Origin: Azorhizobium sp943371865
GTDB lineage: Bacteria > Pseudomonadota > Alphaproteobacteria > Rhizobiales > Xanthobacteraceae
NCBI RefSeq assembly: GCF_943371865.1
Contig: NZ_CALRWL010000026.1
Coordinates: 1 to 64,000 of the forward strand
DNA length: 64,000 bases
Direction: 5' to 3'
Below are positions 16,333-25,316 of the stretch, piece after piece (within the stretch, counting starts at the first letter, position 1; the number at the start of each line of letters is the position of its first letter). The notes beneath the pieces are model-generated. The model made no database searches, had not been told where the DNA came from, and saw only the letters and a program-made list of their open reading frames with translations. The translations under genes and the position numbers were made by a program.

Positions 16333-17820
16333 ATGATGACCGTGTCCATCAGCGCAGTACCCGTGAGCCCCGCTTCCCCGCCCCTGACGGCCGGCGGCCT
16401 GCCGCGCCTCATGTCCTTTGTCGGCGGTGGCACCCTCGATCACGGCGGGCCGAGCCTGGATCTGGTGCGCCCGCAGGATGGCGCCGTGCATGCGGTGCTG
16501 GTGGAGGCGGGCGCGGCGGGCGTGGCTCCGGCGGTGGCGGCCGCGCAGGCGGCCTTCCGTGCCCATCGCAAGTCCACCTTGCACCAGCGCGCGCACTGGC
16601 TGAAGGCGGCGCAGGCCGCTCTGGAGCAGGAGGCGGAGGCCATTGCGCAATTGATCAGCGCCGACGTGGGCAAGCCGATCCGCATGGCAAGGTTCGAGGC
16701 CCGGCGGGCGGCGGACTTCATCGGCGCCTGCGCGGCGGCGGTGCTGGATCTGGGCGGCACGGTGGTGCCGGTGGATGCGGCGGCGGCGGGGGCCGGGCAT
16801 TTCGGCTTCACCCGCAAGGTGCCCTATGGGGTGGTGGCGGCCATCACCCCGTTCAACGCCCCGGCCAATCTGCTGGTGCAGAAAGTGGCCCCGGCCATTG
16901 CGGCGGGCAATGCGGTGGTGGTGAAGCCCGCCCCCGCCGGCACCCGCACCGCGCTGGCGCTGGCGCAGCTGTTCCTGGCGGCGGGCTGGCCGGAGGGGCT
17001 GTTCAACGTGGTCACCGGCGATCGCGACACCGCTCTGGCGCTGGCCGGGGCCGAGGGGGTGGCGGCGGTGAGCTTCACCGGCGGCACCAGCGCGGGGGAG
17101 GCGGTGGCGCGGGCGGCGGGCATCCGCAAGTTCGCCTCGGAACTGGGCTCGAACGCCGCCAATATCGTCATGGCCGACGCCGATCTCGACGATGCCGCCG
17201 GCAAGATCGCCGCCGCCGCCTTCGAGGCCAGCGGCCAGCAGTGCATCTCCGCCCAGAGGGTGCTGGTGGAGGCATCGGTGTTCGAGGCCTTCGCCGCCAA
17301 ATTCGTCGCCGCCGCCGCCGCCCTCAAGGTGGGGGCGGTGGAGGACATGGCCACCGATGTGGGCCCCATGGTCCACCGCGCCGCCGCCGACCGGGTGATG
17401 GCCATGTGCACCGAGGCCATCGCCGCGGGCGCCCGCTATCGGCTGGCACCGACCCAGGACGGCTGCCTGGTCTCCCCCGCCATCCTGGCCGGCGTCACCG
17501 CGTCCATGCGGCTGTGGCAGGAGGAGGTGTTCGGCCCGGTGGCGGTGCTGGTGCCGTTCACCGGGGTGGAGGAGGCCCTGGCGTTGGCCAATGACAGCCC
17601 GTTCGGCCTCCAGGGGGCGGTGTTCACCGCTGGGCTGGCCACGGCCATGCGCTTCTCGGAGGATTTCGAGGTGGGGGCGCTGTGGGTGAACGAGGCCAGC
17701 CGCTTCCGGCTGGACATGTATCCGTTCGGCGGCATGAAGCGCTCCGGCACCGGCCGGGAGGGGGTGCGCGCCGCCATCGAGGAACTGTCACAGGTGAAAT
17801 TCACGGGGCTGCGCCTATGA
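16333..17820 (+). CDS. NAD(P)-dependent aldehyde dehydrogenase
   Basis: A 495-residue ALDH-superfamily enzyme that would oxidise the semialdehyde produced by ring cleavage to an acid. Visible motifs are TPFNAPANLLVQKVAPAIAA for cofactor binding, FTGGTSAGEAVARAAG of the Rossmann fold, the catalytic Glu in KFASELGSNAANIV, the nucleophilic Cys in SGQQCISAQRV and the late EEVFGPVAVLVPF motif. The length is normal. The start at 16333 follows the dioxygenase stop by 5 bases; the next ATG at 16336 or a GTG at 16324 are alternatives. The stop overlaps the next start (ATGA), so the genes are translationally coupled. Confidence 0.9.
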   Translation: MMTVSISAVPVSPASPPLTAGGLPRLMSFVGGGTLDHGGPSLDLVRPQDGAVHAVLVEAGAAGVAPAVAAAQAAFRAHRKSTLHQRAHWLKAAQAALEQEAEAIAQLISADVGKPIRMARFEARRAADFIGACAAAVLDLGGTVVPVDAAAAGAGHFGFTRKVPYGVVAAITPFNAPANLLVQKVAPAIAAGNAVVVKPAPAGTRTALALAQLFLAAGWPEGLFNVVTGDRDTALALAGAEGVAAVSFTGGTSAGEAVARAAGIRKFASELGSNAANIVMADADLDDAAGKIAAAAFEASGQQCISAQRVLVEASVFEAFAAKFVAAAAALKVGAVEDMATDVGPMVHRAAADRVMAMCTEAIAAGARYRLAPTQDGCLVSPAILAGVTASMRLWQEEVFGPVAVLVPFTGVEEALALANDSPFGLQGAVFTAGLATAMRFSEDFEVGALWVNEASRFRLDMYPFGGMKRSGTGREGVRAAIEELSQVKFTGLRL

Positions 17821-19280
17821 CACAGGGTGTCGCAAATGGGGAATTGCGGGGCGATCCGTGTCTGAACCTGCGTCAGGTGCTGCGCAACAGCGTGGCGGTG
17901 CGCGCCCCGAAGGTGATTTCCGCCGCCACCTCCGCCTCCGCCGCCGCCGGCGCCCAGGCCTATGCCCAGGGCGGAAACGCCTTCGACGCCGCCCTGGCCG
18001 CCTGCTTCATGGACACCATCACCTTGCCCATGAAGTGCGGTCTGGCGGGGGATCTGGTGGCGCTCATCCGCCGCGCCGGCGGGCCGTTCGAGGCCCTGGT
18101 CAGCGTCGGCGCCGGGCCGCTGGCCCTGGCCGCCGGGGGCCGGATGGAGCGGGTGGGGCCGCGCTCCGTGGGGGTGCCGGGGGCACCGCAAGGCTTTGCC
18201 AAGCTTCATGAATTCGCCACGCTGGAGCTGGAGCAGCTCACCGCCCCGGCCATCGCCGCCGCTGCCATGGGCGTGCCCTGGACCGGGGCGGCGCTGTCCT
18301 ATCTGATCGAGGCGAAGGGCCTGCTGGCGACCTATAGCCCGGGCCATCCCTATGCCCCCGGCGGGCGGATGCCGGCGGTGGGCGAGCTGCGCATCCTGCC
18401 CGGCCTCGGCCGCTGGCTGGCCCTGTTCGCCCGCCATCGCGAAGCCCTGTTCGAGACCGAAGCCGGCGCCGCCCTCCTCGCCGCCCTCACCCCCCGCGGC
18501 GGCCTCCTCTCCGCCGCCGACTTCCGCCAGCGACCGGCCCGGATGCTGGTGCCGGCCATCGGCGATGTGGCCCCGGGCCTGCGCCTGAGCGCGACCCCGC
18601 TGCCGACCCACGGGCCGCGGCTGATCTCAACGGTGGCAACGGTTCTGGTTGGATCCAGCGACCCCGTCACCGCCGTGCGCGGCGCCCGCGCTGACGCCCG
18701 CCGCGCCGGCCTGGAGCCCTCCGACGGGGGCACCACCCTGGTCATCGCCGCCGATGACGCGGGCAATGTGGCGGTGGTCCTGCACAGCAATTCCTTCCCG
18801 CAATTTGCCTCCGGCATCGTGCTGGATGACGGCCTGATCCTCAACAACCGCCCCGGCCGCGGCTTCGACCTCACGGCCCCGCCCGGTGCCGCCAATGCCC
18901 CTGCCGCCGGCAAAGTGCCCTGGACCACGGTGCACGCCTGGGCCTTGGAGACGGACGGCCAGACCTTCGTCGGCGCCACCCCCGGCGGGGTGAACCAGAT
19001 GCCGTGGAACGTGCAGAGCGTGCTCGCTTTGGCGGCGGGCGAGGATCCCGCCGGGGTGGTCACCGCCCCGCGCTGGGCGCTGGATGCGCAGGACGTGCTC
19101 TCCGCCGAACCGGGCGCGCTGCCGGAGGGAATCCTACCGGATAAATCCTTGGAAGAATTGGAGTTAAGATCGGTGCAGCAGGTGGCGGCTCTGTCGGGAG
19201 ACGGCGGGCTGCATGAACTTGCGGCGGACCCGCGCACCGGTGGGCGGGCCATCGGTCTCTATGGAGGGCGGGCACCATGA
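17817..19280 (+). CDS. gamma-glutamyltransferase-fold Ntn-hydrolase
   Basis: A 487-residue member of the gamma-glutamyltranspeptidase (GGT) superfamily. The N-terminal part has ATSASAAAGAQAYAQGGNAF and MDTITLPMKCGLAGD. The predicted autocleavage site and nucleophile is Thr306 in DGGTTLVIAADDAGN, followed by the family motif SGIVLDDGLILNNRPGRGF. No signal peptide is visible, so it is probably cytoplasmic, unlike classical periplasmic GGT. Lying between an aldehyde dehydrogenase and an AspDH-like gene, with ATGA overlaps at both ends, it probably cleaves an amide, lactam or gamma-glutamyl-like bond in a pathway intermediate. That role is inference; the true substrate is unknown. Confidence 0.82.
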   Translation: MTQGVANGELRGDPCLNLRQVLRNSVAVRAPKVISAATSASAAAGAQAYAQGGNAFDAALAACFMDTITLPMKCGLAGDLVALIRRAGGPFEALVSVGAGPLALAAGGRMERVGPRSVGVPGAPQGFAKLHEFATLELEQLTAPAIAAAAMGVPWTGAALSYLIEAKGLLATYSPGHPYAPGGRMPAVGELRILPGLGRWLALFARHREALFETEAGAALLAALTPRGGLLSAADFRQRPARMLVPAIGDVAPGLRLSATPLPTHGPRLISTVATVLVGSSDPVTAVRGARADARRAGLEPSDGGTTLVIAADDAGNVAVVLHSNSFPQFASGIVLDDGLILNNRPGRGFDLTAPPGAANAPAAGKVPWTTVHAWALETDGQTFVGATPGGVNQMPWNVQSVLALAAGEDPAGVVTAPRWALDAQDVLSAEPGALPEGILPDKSLEELELRSVQQVAALSGDGGLHELAADPRTGGRAIGLYGGRAP

Positions 19281-20077
19281 AGGTTGGCATCATCGGCTTC
19301 GGCGCCATCGGCGCGACCCTGCTGCGGTCGTTGCAGGCCGATCCCTCGGGCGTGGCCAAGGTGGCAGCGGTGCTGGTGCGGGCCAGCGGCCTGGACCGGG
19401 CCCGGTCCCTGGTGCCGCACGGTATTGTGGTGACCAGCGATTTCAATGCCTTCCAGGGATTGGGCCTCGGCGCGGTGGCGGAATGCGCCGGCCATCAGGG
19501 GCTCGCGGCCTACGGTCCCCAGGTGCTGGCCGGGGGCTGCGATCTGGTGGTGGCCTCGGTGGGGGCCCTTGCCGATCCGGCCCTGGAGGCGGCTCTGCGT
19601 GCGGCGGCAGCCATTGGCGGGCGCCTCGTCATTCCCGCCGGCGCCGTGGGTGGGCTGGATGTGCTGGGGGCGGCGCGGCGGGCCGGACTGTCCGAGGTGC
19701 GCTACATCTCCCGCAAGGCGCCCAAGGCCTGGGTTGGTACCCCGGCCGAACAGGCGGTGGACCTGGCAGCCCTGACCGAGCCGGCCACGGTCTTCACCGG
19801 CACCGCACGGGCGGCGGCGCTCAGCTTTCCGCAGAACGCAAATGTGGTGGCGGCGGTGGCCCTGGCGGGGCTCGGCTTCGACCTGACGCAGGTGACTTTG
19901 GTGGCGGACCCGCGGGCAACCGGCAACCGCCATCTGGTGGAAGCGGAAGGCACCTTCGGGCGCATCGCCATCGAGGTGGAGGGCCGCACCCTGCCTGAGA
20001 ATCCCAAGACCTCCATGCTGGCGCCCTATAGCTTGGCGCGCGCTGTGCTCAACCTCGATGCGCGCGTGGTGATCTGA
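19277..20077 (+). CDS. aspartate-dehydrogenase-like NAD(P)-dependent oxidoreductase
   Basis: A 266-residue Rossmann-fold enzyme of the L-aspartate dehydrogenase (NadX/AspDH) family, which interconverts L-aspartate and iminoaspartate. The nucleotide-binding loop is VGIIGFGAIGATLL; other family motifs are ECAGHQGLAAYGPQVLAGG, VIPAGAVGGLDVLGAARRAG and the region DPRATGNRHLVEAEGTFG carrying the catalytic histidine, then NPKTSMLAPYSL. Such enzymes usually serve NAD synthesis, but no nadA or nadC is present. Here it overlaps the GGT-like gene (ATGA) at the end of a catabolic operon and may recover nitrogen from an imino or enamino dicarboxylate. That role is inference. Confidence 0.85.
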   Translation: MKVGIIGFGAIGATLLRSLQADPSGVAKVAAVLVRASGLDRARSLVPHGIVVTSDFNAFQGLGLGAVAECAGHQGLAAYGPQVLAGGCDLVVASVGALADPALEAALRAAAAIGGRLVIPAGAVGGLDVLGAARRAGLSEVRYISRKAPKAWVGTPAEQAVDLAALTEPATVFTGTARAAALSFPQNANVVAAVALAGLGFDLTQVTLVADPRATGNRHLVEAEGTFGRIAIEVEGRTLPENPKTSMLAPYSLARAVLNLDARVVI

Positions 20078-20246
20078 ACGGACGAGAGGGCGGAGCCTCT
20101 ATCCCCTTTCGGCCAAGGTGGTGCTGAGCGGGCGGGCAATGTCCCCTGCGGCAGCTGGGCCTTTAGTCCGTCCGGGACCCTGCAGAGATGGCGCTTTAGC
20201 CATCAGATGCCGCGCGTGGATGGGCCTGCGGCCGCCTATTTCTGCT

Positions 20247-20265
20247 GCAATTGCCTAGGCATTGC
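20247..20265. promoter_or_regulatory. palindrome upstream of the flavin hydroxylase operon
   Basis: The sequence centres on a perfect 10-bp palindrome, tgcctaggca (20252-20261), extended by gcaa on the left and ttgc on the right with a one-base offset. It lies about 90 bases before the hydroxylase ATG in a less GC-rich 274-base gap, the only sizeable gap in this catabolic region. A binding site for the MarR regulator encoded at 29123 is plausible but unproven. Confidence 0.45.
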
Positions 20266-20351
20266 GCGAGATCAAAATTCTTACAAAAAGCATTGCCGAC
20301 CATCGGAAAGTTTGTCAGCATACTTACGTTCTCAGCAGATGAGTGCGTGGC

Positions 20352-21572
20352 ATGAAGATGGTGGAACGGGTGATTGTCGCAGGGGCCGGGCCGGTGGGTG
20401 CTGTCATGGCCCTGGCCCTGGTGAAGAAGGGCATCCCGGTGCTGCTGCTGGAGGCCGATGCGGAGCCGCGGGAGGACCAGCGGGCCGCCACCGTGCATCC
20501 GCCGACCGTGGCCATGCTGGCTGAACTGGGCCTCAAGGACGACGCCTTCGAAACCGGCCTGCAATCACCCATCTTTCACTTCCGCGACCGCATCACCGGC
20601 GATCTGGTGGCAGTATTCGACGTGAAGGTGCTGGAAGGCGAGGTGGAGTATCCGTTCGTGCTGCAATGGGAGCAGTACAAATTGGTGCGGGCGGTGCTGA
20701 AGCAACTGGCTGACAGTCCTCTTGCGGAGGTGCGCTTCTCCACCAAGCTCATGGATCTCGGCCAGACCGACGACAAAGTCGAAGCCACCGTCGAAAACCA
20801 GGACGGGGACACCGAGCTTTTCCAGGCCCGCTACATCATCGGCACCGATGGTGGCCGCAGCACGGTCCGGCGCCTGGCGCAGATCGCGTTCGAGGGCTTC
20901 ACCTGGCCCGAGCGCTTCATCAAGATCGGTACCCGCTTTGATTTCATCGAGGCGGGCACCGGCTATTGCACCCGCAACTATTTCTCCGACCCGGACGAGT
21001 GGCTGAACCTGTTCAAGGTGAAGGCGGATGGCGAGCCGGGGATCTGGCGCGGGATCTTCCCGGTGCCGGCCCATGAGGCCGACGAGGACGCCATGAGCAT
21101 GGACGGGGTGCAACGGCGCCTCCAGAAGCTCTACCCCAAGGATGGCGACTACGACATCGCCTACCATGCGCTCTATGCGGTGCATCAGCGGGTGGCCAAG
21201 ACCTTCAACCATGGCCGGGTCTTTCTCGCCGGCGACAGCGCCCATGTGAACAATCCCATCGGCGGCATGGGCATGAATGGCGGCATCCATGACGCCATGA
21301 ACCTCGCGCAGAAGCTGGCCGACGTCTGGTTCGGCCGCGCGACGCCGGAGGTGTTCGATCGCTACACCCGCCAACGCCGCAAGGCGCAGGTGGATTTTGT
21401 CCAGGCACAGTCGATCCAGAACAAGAAATCGCTGGAGGAGCGGGATCCCGCTGCCCGGCAGAAGACATTCGAAAACCTGCGCCGCGTGTCTGAGGATATC
21501 GAGCTGCACAAGAAGTTTCTCTATCGCAGCTCGCTGTTCGACAGCCTCAACGAGGCCAATGCGGTGGCCTGA
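20352..21572 (+). CDS. FAD-dependent aromatic monooxygenase (group A flavin hydroxylase)
   Basis: Single-component flavoprotein hydroxylase of about 406 residues, p-hydroxybenzoate-hydroxylase fold, expected to add a ring hydroxyl using NAD(P)H and O2. Motifs are the FAD dinucleotide loop VIVAGAGPVGAVMALALV at the N-terminus, the DG motif YIIGTDGGRSTVRRL in the middle and the GD motif VFLAGDSAHVNNPIGGMGMN near 290-310. The start at 20352 is the first ATG; a GTG at 20343 and an ATG at 20358 are alternatives. It heads the second transcription block, before the molybdenum hydroxylase genes. By position it is analogous to the 6-hydroxypicolinate monooxygenase step, but the substrate cannot be read from sequence. 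Confidence 0.88.
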   Translation: MKMVERVIVAGAGPVGAVMALALVKKGIPVLLLEADAEPREDQRAATVHPPTVAMLAELGLKDDAFETGLQSPIFHFRDRITGDLVAVFDVKVLEGEVEYPFVLQWEQYKLVRAVLKQLADSPLAEVRFSTKLMDLGQTDDKVEATVENQDGDTELFQARYIIGTDGGRSTVRRLAQIAFEGFTWPERFIKIGTRFDFIEAGTGYCTRNYFSDPDEWLNLFKVKADGEPGIWRGIFPVPAHEADEDAMSMDGVQRRLQKLYPKDGDYDIAYHALYAVHQRVAKTFNHGRVFLAGDSAHVNNPIGGMGMNGGIHDAMNLAQKLADVWFGRATPEVFDRYTRQRRKAQVDFVQAQSIQNKKSLEERDPAARQKTFENLRRVSEDIELHKKFLYRSSLFDSLNEANAVA

Positions 21573-21617
21573 TCGCGTTTGTTGCGCCTTCGGTTTCGGG
21601 TGGGAGGGTGAGGGCTC

Positions 21618-23969
21618 ATGTCGGCAGAAGCGGACACCGAAAGCTGGATCGGCGCGCGGCTGCTGCGCAAGGAGGATGGACGCCACCTCCTGGGCGCCAG
21701 CACCTTCGTGGCCGACATCCGCATGCCGCGCCTGCTGGACGTGGCCTTCGTGCGCAGCCAGATGGCCCATGCGGGCCTGATCGACATCATAAAGCCGGAG
21801 GGCGCGCAGGACCGCGTCTTCACCTTCGCCGACCTGGCCCCGCTCAAGGTGCTGGAAGCCGGCCCGGAACTGGCGGCCTTCCGCCAGAGCCCTTATCCGG
21901 CCCTGGCTCAAGGCAAGCTGCGGTTCGTCGGCCAGCCGGTGGCAATGTGTGTGGCCGCGAGCCGTGGGGCGGCGGAGGACCTGGCGGACCAGGTGCTGGT
22001 GGAAGCCGAGGAACTGGACGCGGTGGTGGATGCGGTGGCGGCGCTCAGGCCCGGTGCGCCCTTGCTGTTCGACACGTGGCCCGACAACGCCTTCATCCAT
22101 GCGGACGTAAATGAAGGCGACATCGCCTCTTTGGCGCAGGCACCGGTGCAGATCCGCCGCCAGTTCAAGATGAACCGGCAGGCCACGGTCTCCCTCGAAG
22201 GGCGCGGCGTGCTGGCCTATTGGGACCATCGGCTGGATGAACTGGTGGTGTATCTCTCCACCCAGGGGCCGCATGTGATGCGGTTGGGCCTTGCGGAGGC
22301 CCTCGGCCTGCCGGAGCATAAATTGCGCGTCGTGGCCCCGGATGTGGGCGGCGGCTTCGGCGGCAAGAACCGGTTGATGCCTGAGGAGATCGCCGTCGCG
22401 GCGCTGGCCCTGAAATTGCGCCGGCCGGTGCGGTGGATCGAGGATCGGCGTGAGCATCTGATCGCCTCGGTCCATGCCCGCGAGCATCATTACGACATCA
22501 CTTTGTTCGCCGACCGGGACGGCATCCTCCTGGGCCTGAAGGGCGAGGTGCATATCGATAGCGGCGCCTATGCGCTGTGGCCCACCGGCAGCTTCATGGA
22601 AGCCAGCATGGCGGCCCGAAACCTGCCCGGCCCCTATCGCATGCGGCATCTGGCGGTGACCACCCACACGGTGGCCACCAACAAGGCGCCCATGGGCCCC
22701 TATCGCGGCGTGGCCCGTCCCGGCGCCTGCTTTGCCATCGAGCGGGCGGTGGACGAACTGGCGCACGAGATGGGGATGGAACCGTTGGAACTGCGCCGCC
22801 GCAATCTGGTGAGCGCGTCCGACATGCCTTATCGCACCGCCGGCGGCCTGCGGCTGGATACCGGCGACTATCCCAGGGCGCTGTCCGAAGTGGCGGACAT
22901 GGTGGATGTGCCGGCACTGCGTCGCCGCCAGGCCACGGGCGAAGACGATGGCCGCCGCATCGGCGTGGGCTTTGCGGTCTATACGGAACAGAGCGGCCAT
23001 GGCGCCGCGGAATGGACCAAGCGCCGCTCCCGCGTGGTCCCCGGCTATGAGAGCGCCACGGTCCGCATGCTGCCCGATGGCACCGTGCACCTGCTGGTGG
23101 GCATCCAGAACCATGGGCAGGGCCTGGAGACCACCCTGGCGCAGATCGCCGCCCATGAATTGACCCTCGACCCCGCCGATATCTCCGTGCGTCATGGGGA
23201 TACGTCCGTGTCGCCATTCGGCTTCGGCACCTTTGCCTCGCGCTCCATCGTCTTCTCCGGCGGAGCGGTGGCGAAGACCTGTCGGCTCGTGCTGGAGAAG
23301 GCGCGTCACATCGGGGCTCATCTGCTGCAGACCGACTATGCCCAGACCCATGTGGCGGACGGCGTGGTGCATGGCCCCTCCGGCAAGGTTTCGCTGGCCG
23401 AGATCGCCCGGGCCGCCACCATCCGCCAGGAACTGCTGCCGCAGGGCATGACCCCGTCCTTGGAAGCCACTGCCAGCTACGAGCCCGAAGAGTCCGGCGG
23501 GTTCTTCTCCTATGGCGCCCATGCGGTGGTGGTGGCGGTGGAGCCGCAGACCGGCGTGGTCTCCATCCTCGACTACGCCATCGCCGAGGACTGCGGCACC
23601 ATGATCAATCCCCTGATCGTGGATGGGCAGATCATCGGTGGCGTGGCGCAGGGCATCGGCACCGCGCTCTATGAAGAAATCCCCTATGGCGAGACCGGCC
23701 AGCCGCTGGCCACCACCTTCGGCGACTACATGGTGCCATGCGCACCCGAGATCCCGCCGCTGCGCATCCGCCATTTGGTGACGCCGGCGCTGGGGACGGA
23801 ATATGGCGTGAAAGGCATGGGGGAGGGCGGCGCCATCGCCCCCCCGGCGGCCATCGCCAATGCCATTGCCGACGCCTTCCGCGATGTGGGGGCCAAATTC
23901 TGTGAGACCCCGCTTACCCCGCGCCGGGTTTCGGATGCGGTGGCGCTGGCCTGCGGAGAGCTGCCATGA
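21618..23969 (+). CDS. xanthine-dehydrogenase-family molybdopterin-binding (large) subunit
   Basis: Catalytic molybdenum subunit of a three-part hydroxylase that uses water to hydroxylate a heteroaromatic ring. The 783 residues begin with the small beta-domain (IGARLLRKEDGRHLLGAS), then the molybdopterin motifs APDVGGGFGGKN and GPYRGVARPGACFAIERAVD, and end with GMGEGGAIAPPAAIANAIAD, which holds the catalytic Glu. The carbon-monoxide-dehydrogenase loop AYRCSFR is absent, so a CO dehydrogenase role is unlikely. A GGGAGG site precedes the ATG, and the stop overlaps the FAD subunit start (ATGA). With the two following genes it encodes a complete LMS hydroxylase. Confidence 0.92.
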   Translation: MSAEADTESWIGARLLRKEDGRHLLGASTFVADIRMPRLLDVAFVRSQMAHAGLIDIIKPEGAQDRVFTFADLAPLKVLEAGPELAAFRQSPYPALAQGKLRFVGQPVAMCVAASRGAAEDLADQVLVEAEELDAVVDAVAALRPGAPLLFDTWPDNAFIHADVNEGDIASLAQAPVQIRRQFKMNRQATVSLEGRGVLAYWDHRLDELVVYLSTQGPHVMRLGLAEALGLPEHKLRVVAPDVGGGFGGKNRLMPEEIAVAALALKLRRPVRWIEDRREHLIASVHAREHHYDITLFADRDGILLGLKGEVHIDSGAYALWPTGSFMEASMAARNLPGPYRMRHLAVTTHTVATNKAPMGPYRGVARPGACFAIERAVDELAHEMGMEPLELRRRNLVSASDMPYRTAGGLRLDTGDYPRALSEVADMVDVPALRRRQATGEDDGRRIGVGFAVYTEQSGHGAAEWTKRRSRVVPGYESATVRMLPDGTVHLLVGIQNHGQGLETTLAQIAAHELTLDPADISVRHGDTSVSPFGFGTFASRSIVFSGGAVAKTCRLVLEKARHIGAHLLQTDYAQTHVADGVVHGPSGKVSLAEIARAATIRQELLPQGMTPSLEATASYEPEESGGFFSYGAHAVVVAVEPQTGVVSILDYAIAEDCGTMINPLIVDGQIIGGVAQGIGTALYEEIPYGETGQPLATTFGDYMVPCAPEIPPLRIRHLVTPALGTEYGVKGMGEGGAIAPPAAIANAIADAFRDVGAKFCETPLTPRRVSDAVALACGELP

Positions 23970-24802
23970 AGCCCGCGCCCTTCGCTTATGCCCGTCCCGC
24001 CGATCTTGCCGCCGCCACAACCCTGCTGGCGCAAGGGGATGGCGCGGCCATGGCCATCTCCGGCGGGCAATCGCTGCTGGTGCTCATGAGCCTGCGGCTC
24101 ACCGCCATCGAGACGCTGGTGGATCTGTCCCGCCTGCCGGACCTGAAGCGGGTGGAAGAGACCGCGACCGAGGTGTTCCTTGGGGCGGCGACCACCCATG
24201 CCATGGTCGAAGATGGGCGGGTGCCGGATCCCTCGCGGGGATTGATGGCGCAGGTCGCAGCCAAGATCGCCTACCGCGCGGTGCGCAATCTGGGGACCCT
24301 GGGCGGCAGCGTGGCGCTGGCGGACCCGTCAGCCGACTGGCCGGCCTGCCTGATGGCGCTGAACGCGCAGGCGGTGATCGTCGGTCCGGATGGGGCGCGC
24401 CGGGAGGCCGTGGAGGCCTTTGTGCGCGGACCCTACGAAACCTCGCTGGCCGCTGGCGAGGTCATCGCCGGCTTTGCCATCCCGCGGCTTGGACCCGGCG
24501 CCCGCTGGGGCGTTGCCAAGGTGGCGCGCAAGAGCGGGGCGTTTGCGGATTCCCTCGCCATCGTGGTGGAACCGGGAGAAGGAGCGCCGGCGCGGGTGGC
24601 GCTGGCGGGCACCAGTTCCCACGCGCAATTGCTGCCGCACGTGGCGGCCTATCTCGGCGGCGCGCCGGAGATCGACCCCGCCGCGCTGCGGGCGGCAGTG
24701 CGGGCGGACCTGACGCAGGTGGATCCCGATGCCGACCCCTACCGCCTGCGCTGCCATGGGGCGACCGTGCTGAAAGCCGTGATGGAGGCCCGCGCATCAT
24801 GA
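23966..24802 (+). CDS. xanthine-dehydrogenase-family FAD-binding (medium) subunit
   Basis: Electron-transfer subunit of 278 residues linking the 2Fe-2S subunit to the acceptor. The FAD-binding motifs are ISGGQSLLVLMSLRL near residue 32 and RNLGTLGGSVALADPSADW near 110; the C-terminal CO-dehydrogenase-flavoprotein domain covers about 175-275. Length is typical of CoxM/NdhF-like subunits. It overlaps both neighbours by ATGA, indicating tight stoichiometric coupling within the hydroxylase. Confidence 0.92.
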   Translation: MKPAPFAYARPADLAAATTLLAQGDGAAMAISGGQSLLVLMSLRLTAIETLVDLSRLPDLKRVEETATEVFLGAATTHAMVEDGRVPDPSRGLMAQVAAKIAYRAVRNLGTLGGSVALADPSADWPACLMALNAQAVIVGPDGARREAVEAFVRGPYETSLAAGEVIAGFAIPRLGPGARWGVAKVARKSGAFADSLAIVVEPGEGAPARVALAGTSSHAQLLPHVAAYLGGAPEIDPAALRAAVRADLTQVDPDADPYRLRCHGATVLKAVMEARAS

Positions 24803-25302
24803 TGTCCATCACCCTGATGCTGAATGGCGAAGAGACGGTGCAATCCGTCGAGCCCCGCGCCATCCTCGCCGACCTGCTGCGCGAGGGCTGCGGCCTCACC
24901 GGCACCCACCTGGGCTGCGAGCATGGCGCCTGCGGCGCCTGCACGGTGGCGCTGGATGGCATGGCGGTGCGCGCCTGCGTGGTGCTGGCGGTGATGTGCG
25001 ATGGCCGCACGGTGGAAACCATCGAGGGGACCCGCGGCGATCCGGTGATGGACGTCATCCGCCGGCACTTCCATGAACACCACGCCCTTCAGTGCGGCTT
25101 CTGTACCCCCGGCATGCTGATGATGGCGCGGGACATCATCGCCCGGCATCCCTGCCCGGACGAGGCGCTGATCCGGGCCCAGTTGAGCGGTCAGGTCTGC
25201 CGCTGCACCGGCTACATGGGCATCGTCGCGGCCATCCGCGCCGCCGCCGCAGAACTTCATCCCGAGGCCGCAGCGCGCCCCACCCTCACAAGAAATGCCT
25301 GA
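24799..25302 (+). CDS. xanthine-dehydrogenase-family 2Fe-2S (small) subunit
   Basis: A 167-residue iron-sulfur subunit with two [2Fe-2S] clusters. The N-terminal plant-ferredoxin-type cluster uses GCEHGACGACTV plus a later Cys (VRACVV); the second cluster uses QCGFCTPG and VCRCTGY. Two consecutive ATG codons are possible starts; the first overlaps the upstream stop. The gene completes the L-M-S set. The next gene, the decarboxylase, follows after 14 bases containing GAGGAAGGA. Confidence 0.93.
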   Translation: MMSITLMLNGEETVQSVEPRAILADLLREGCGLTGTHLGCEHGACGACTVALDGMAVRACVVLAVMCDGRTVETIEGTRGDPVMDVIRRHFHEHHALQCGFCTPGMLMMARDIIARHPCPDEALIRAQLSGQVCRCTGYMGIVAAIRAAAAELHPEAAARPTLTRNA

Positions 25303-25316
25303 GGAAGGACAATCAA

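Noticed and set aside
20565..24020. A very long open frame on the minus strand (about 1150 codons) opposite the flavin hydroxylase and molybdenum subunit genes
   Set aside because: It is His/Gln/Arg-rich with no recognisable domain, lies exactly antisense to two well-supported genes, and is typical of GC-rich third-position shadows.
21618..25302. Three-subunit molybdenum enzyme as a CO dehydrogenase (coxLMS)
   Set aside because: The large subunit lacks the CoxL active-site loop AYRCSFR and lies among aromatic catabolism genes; a heteroaromatic hydroxylase fits better.
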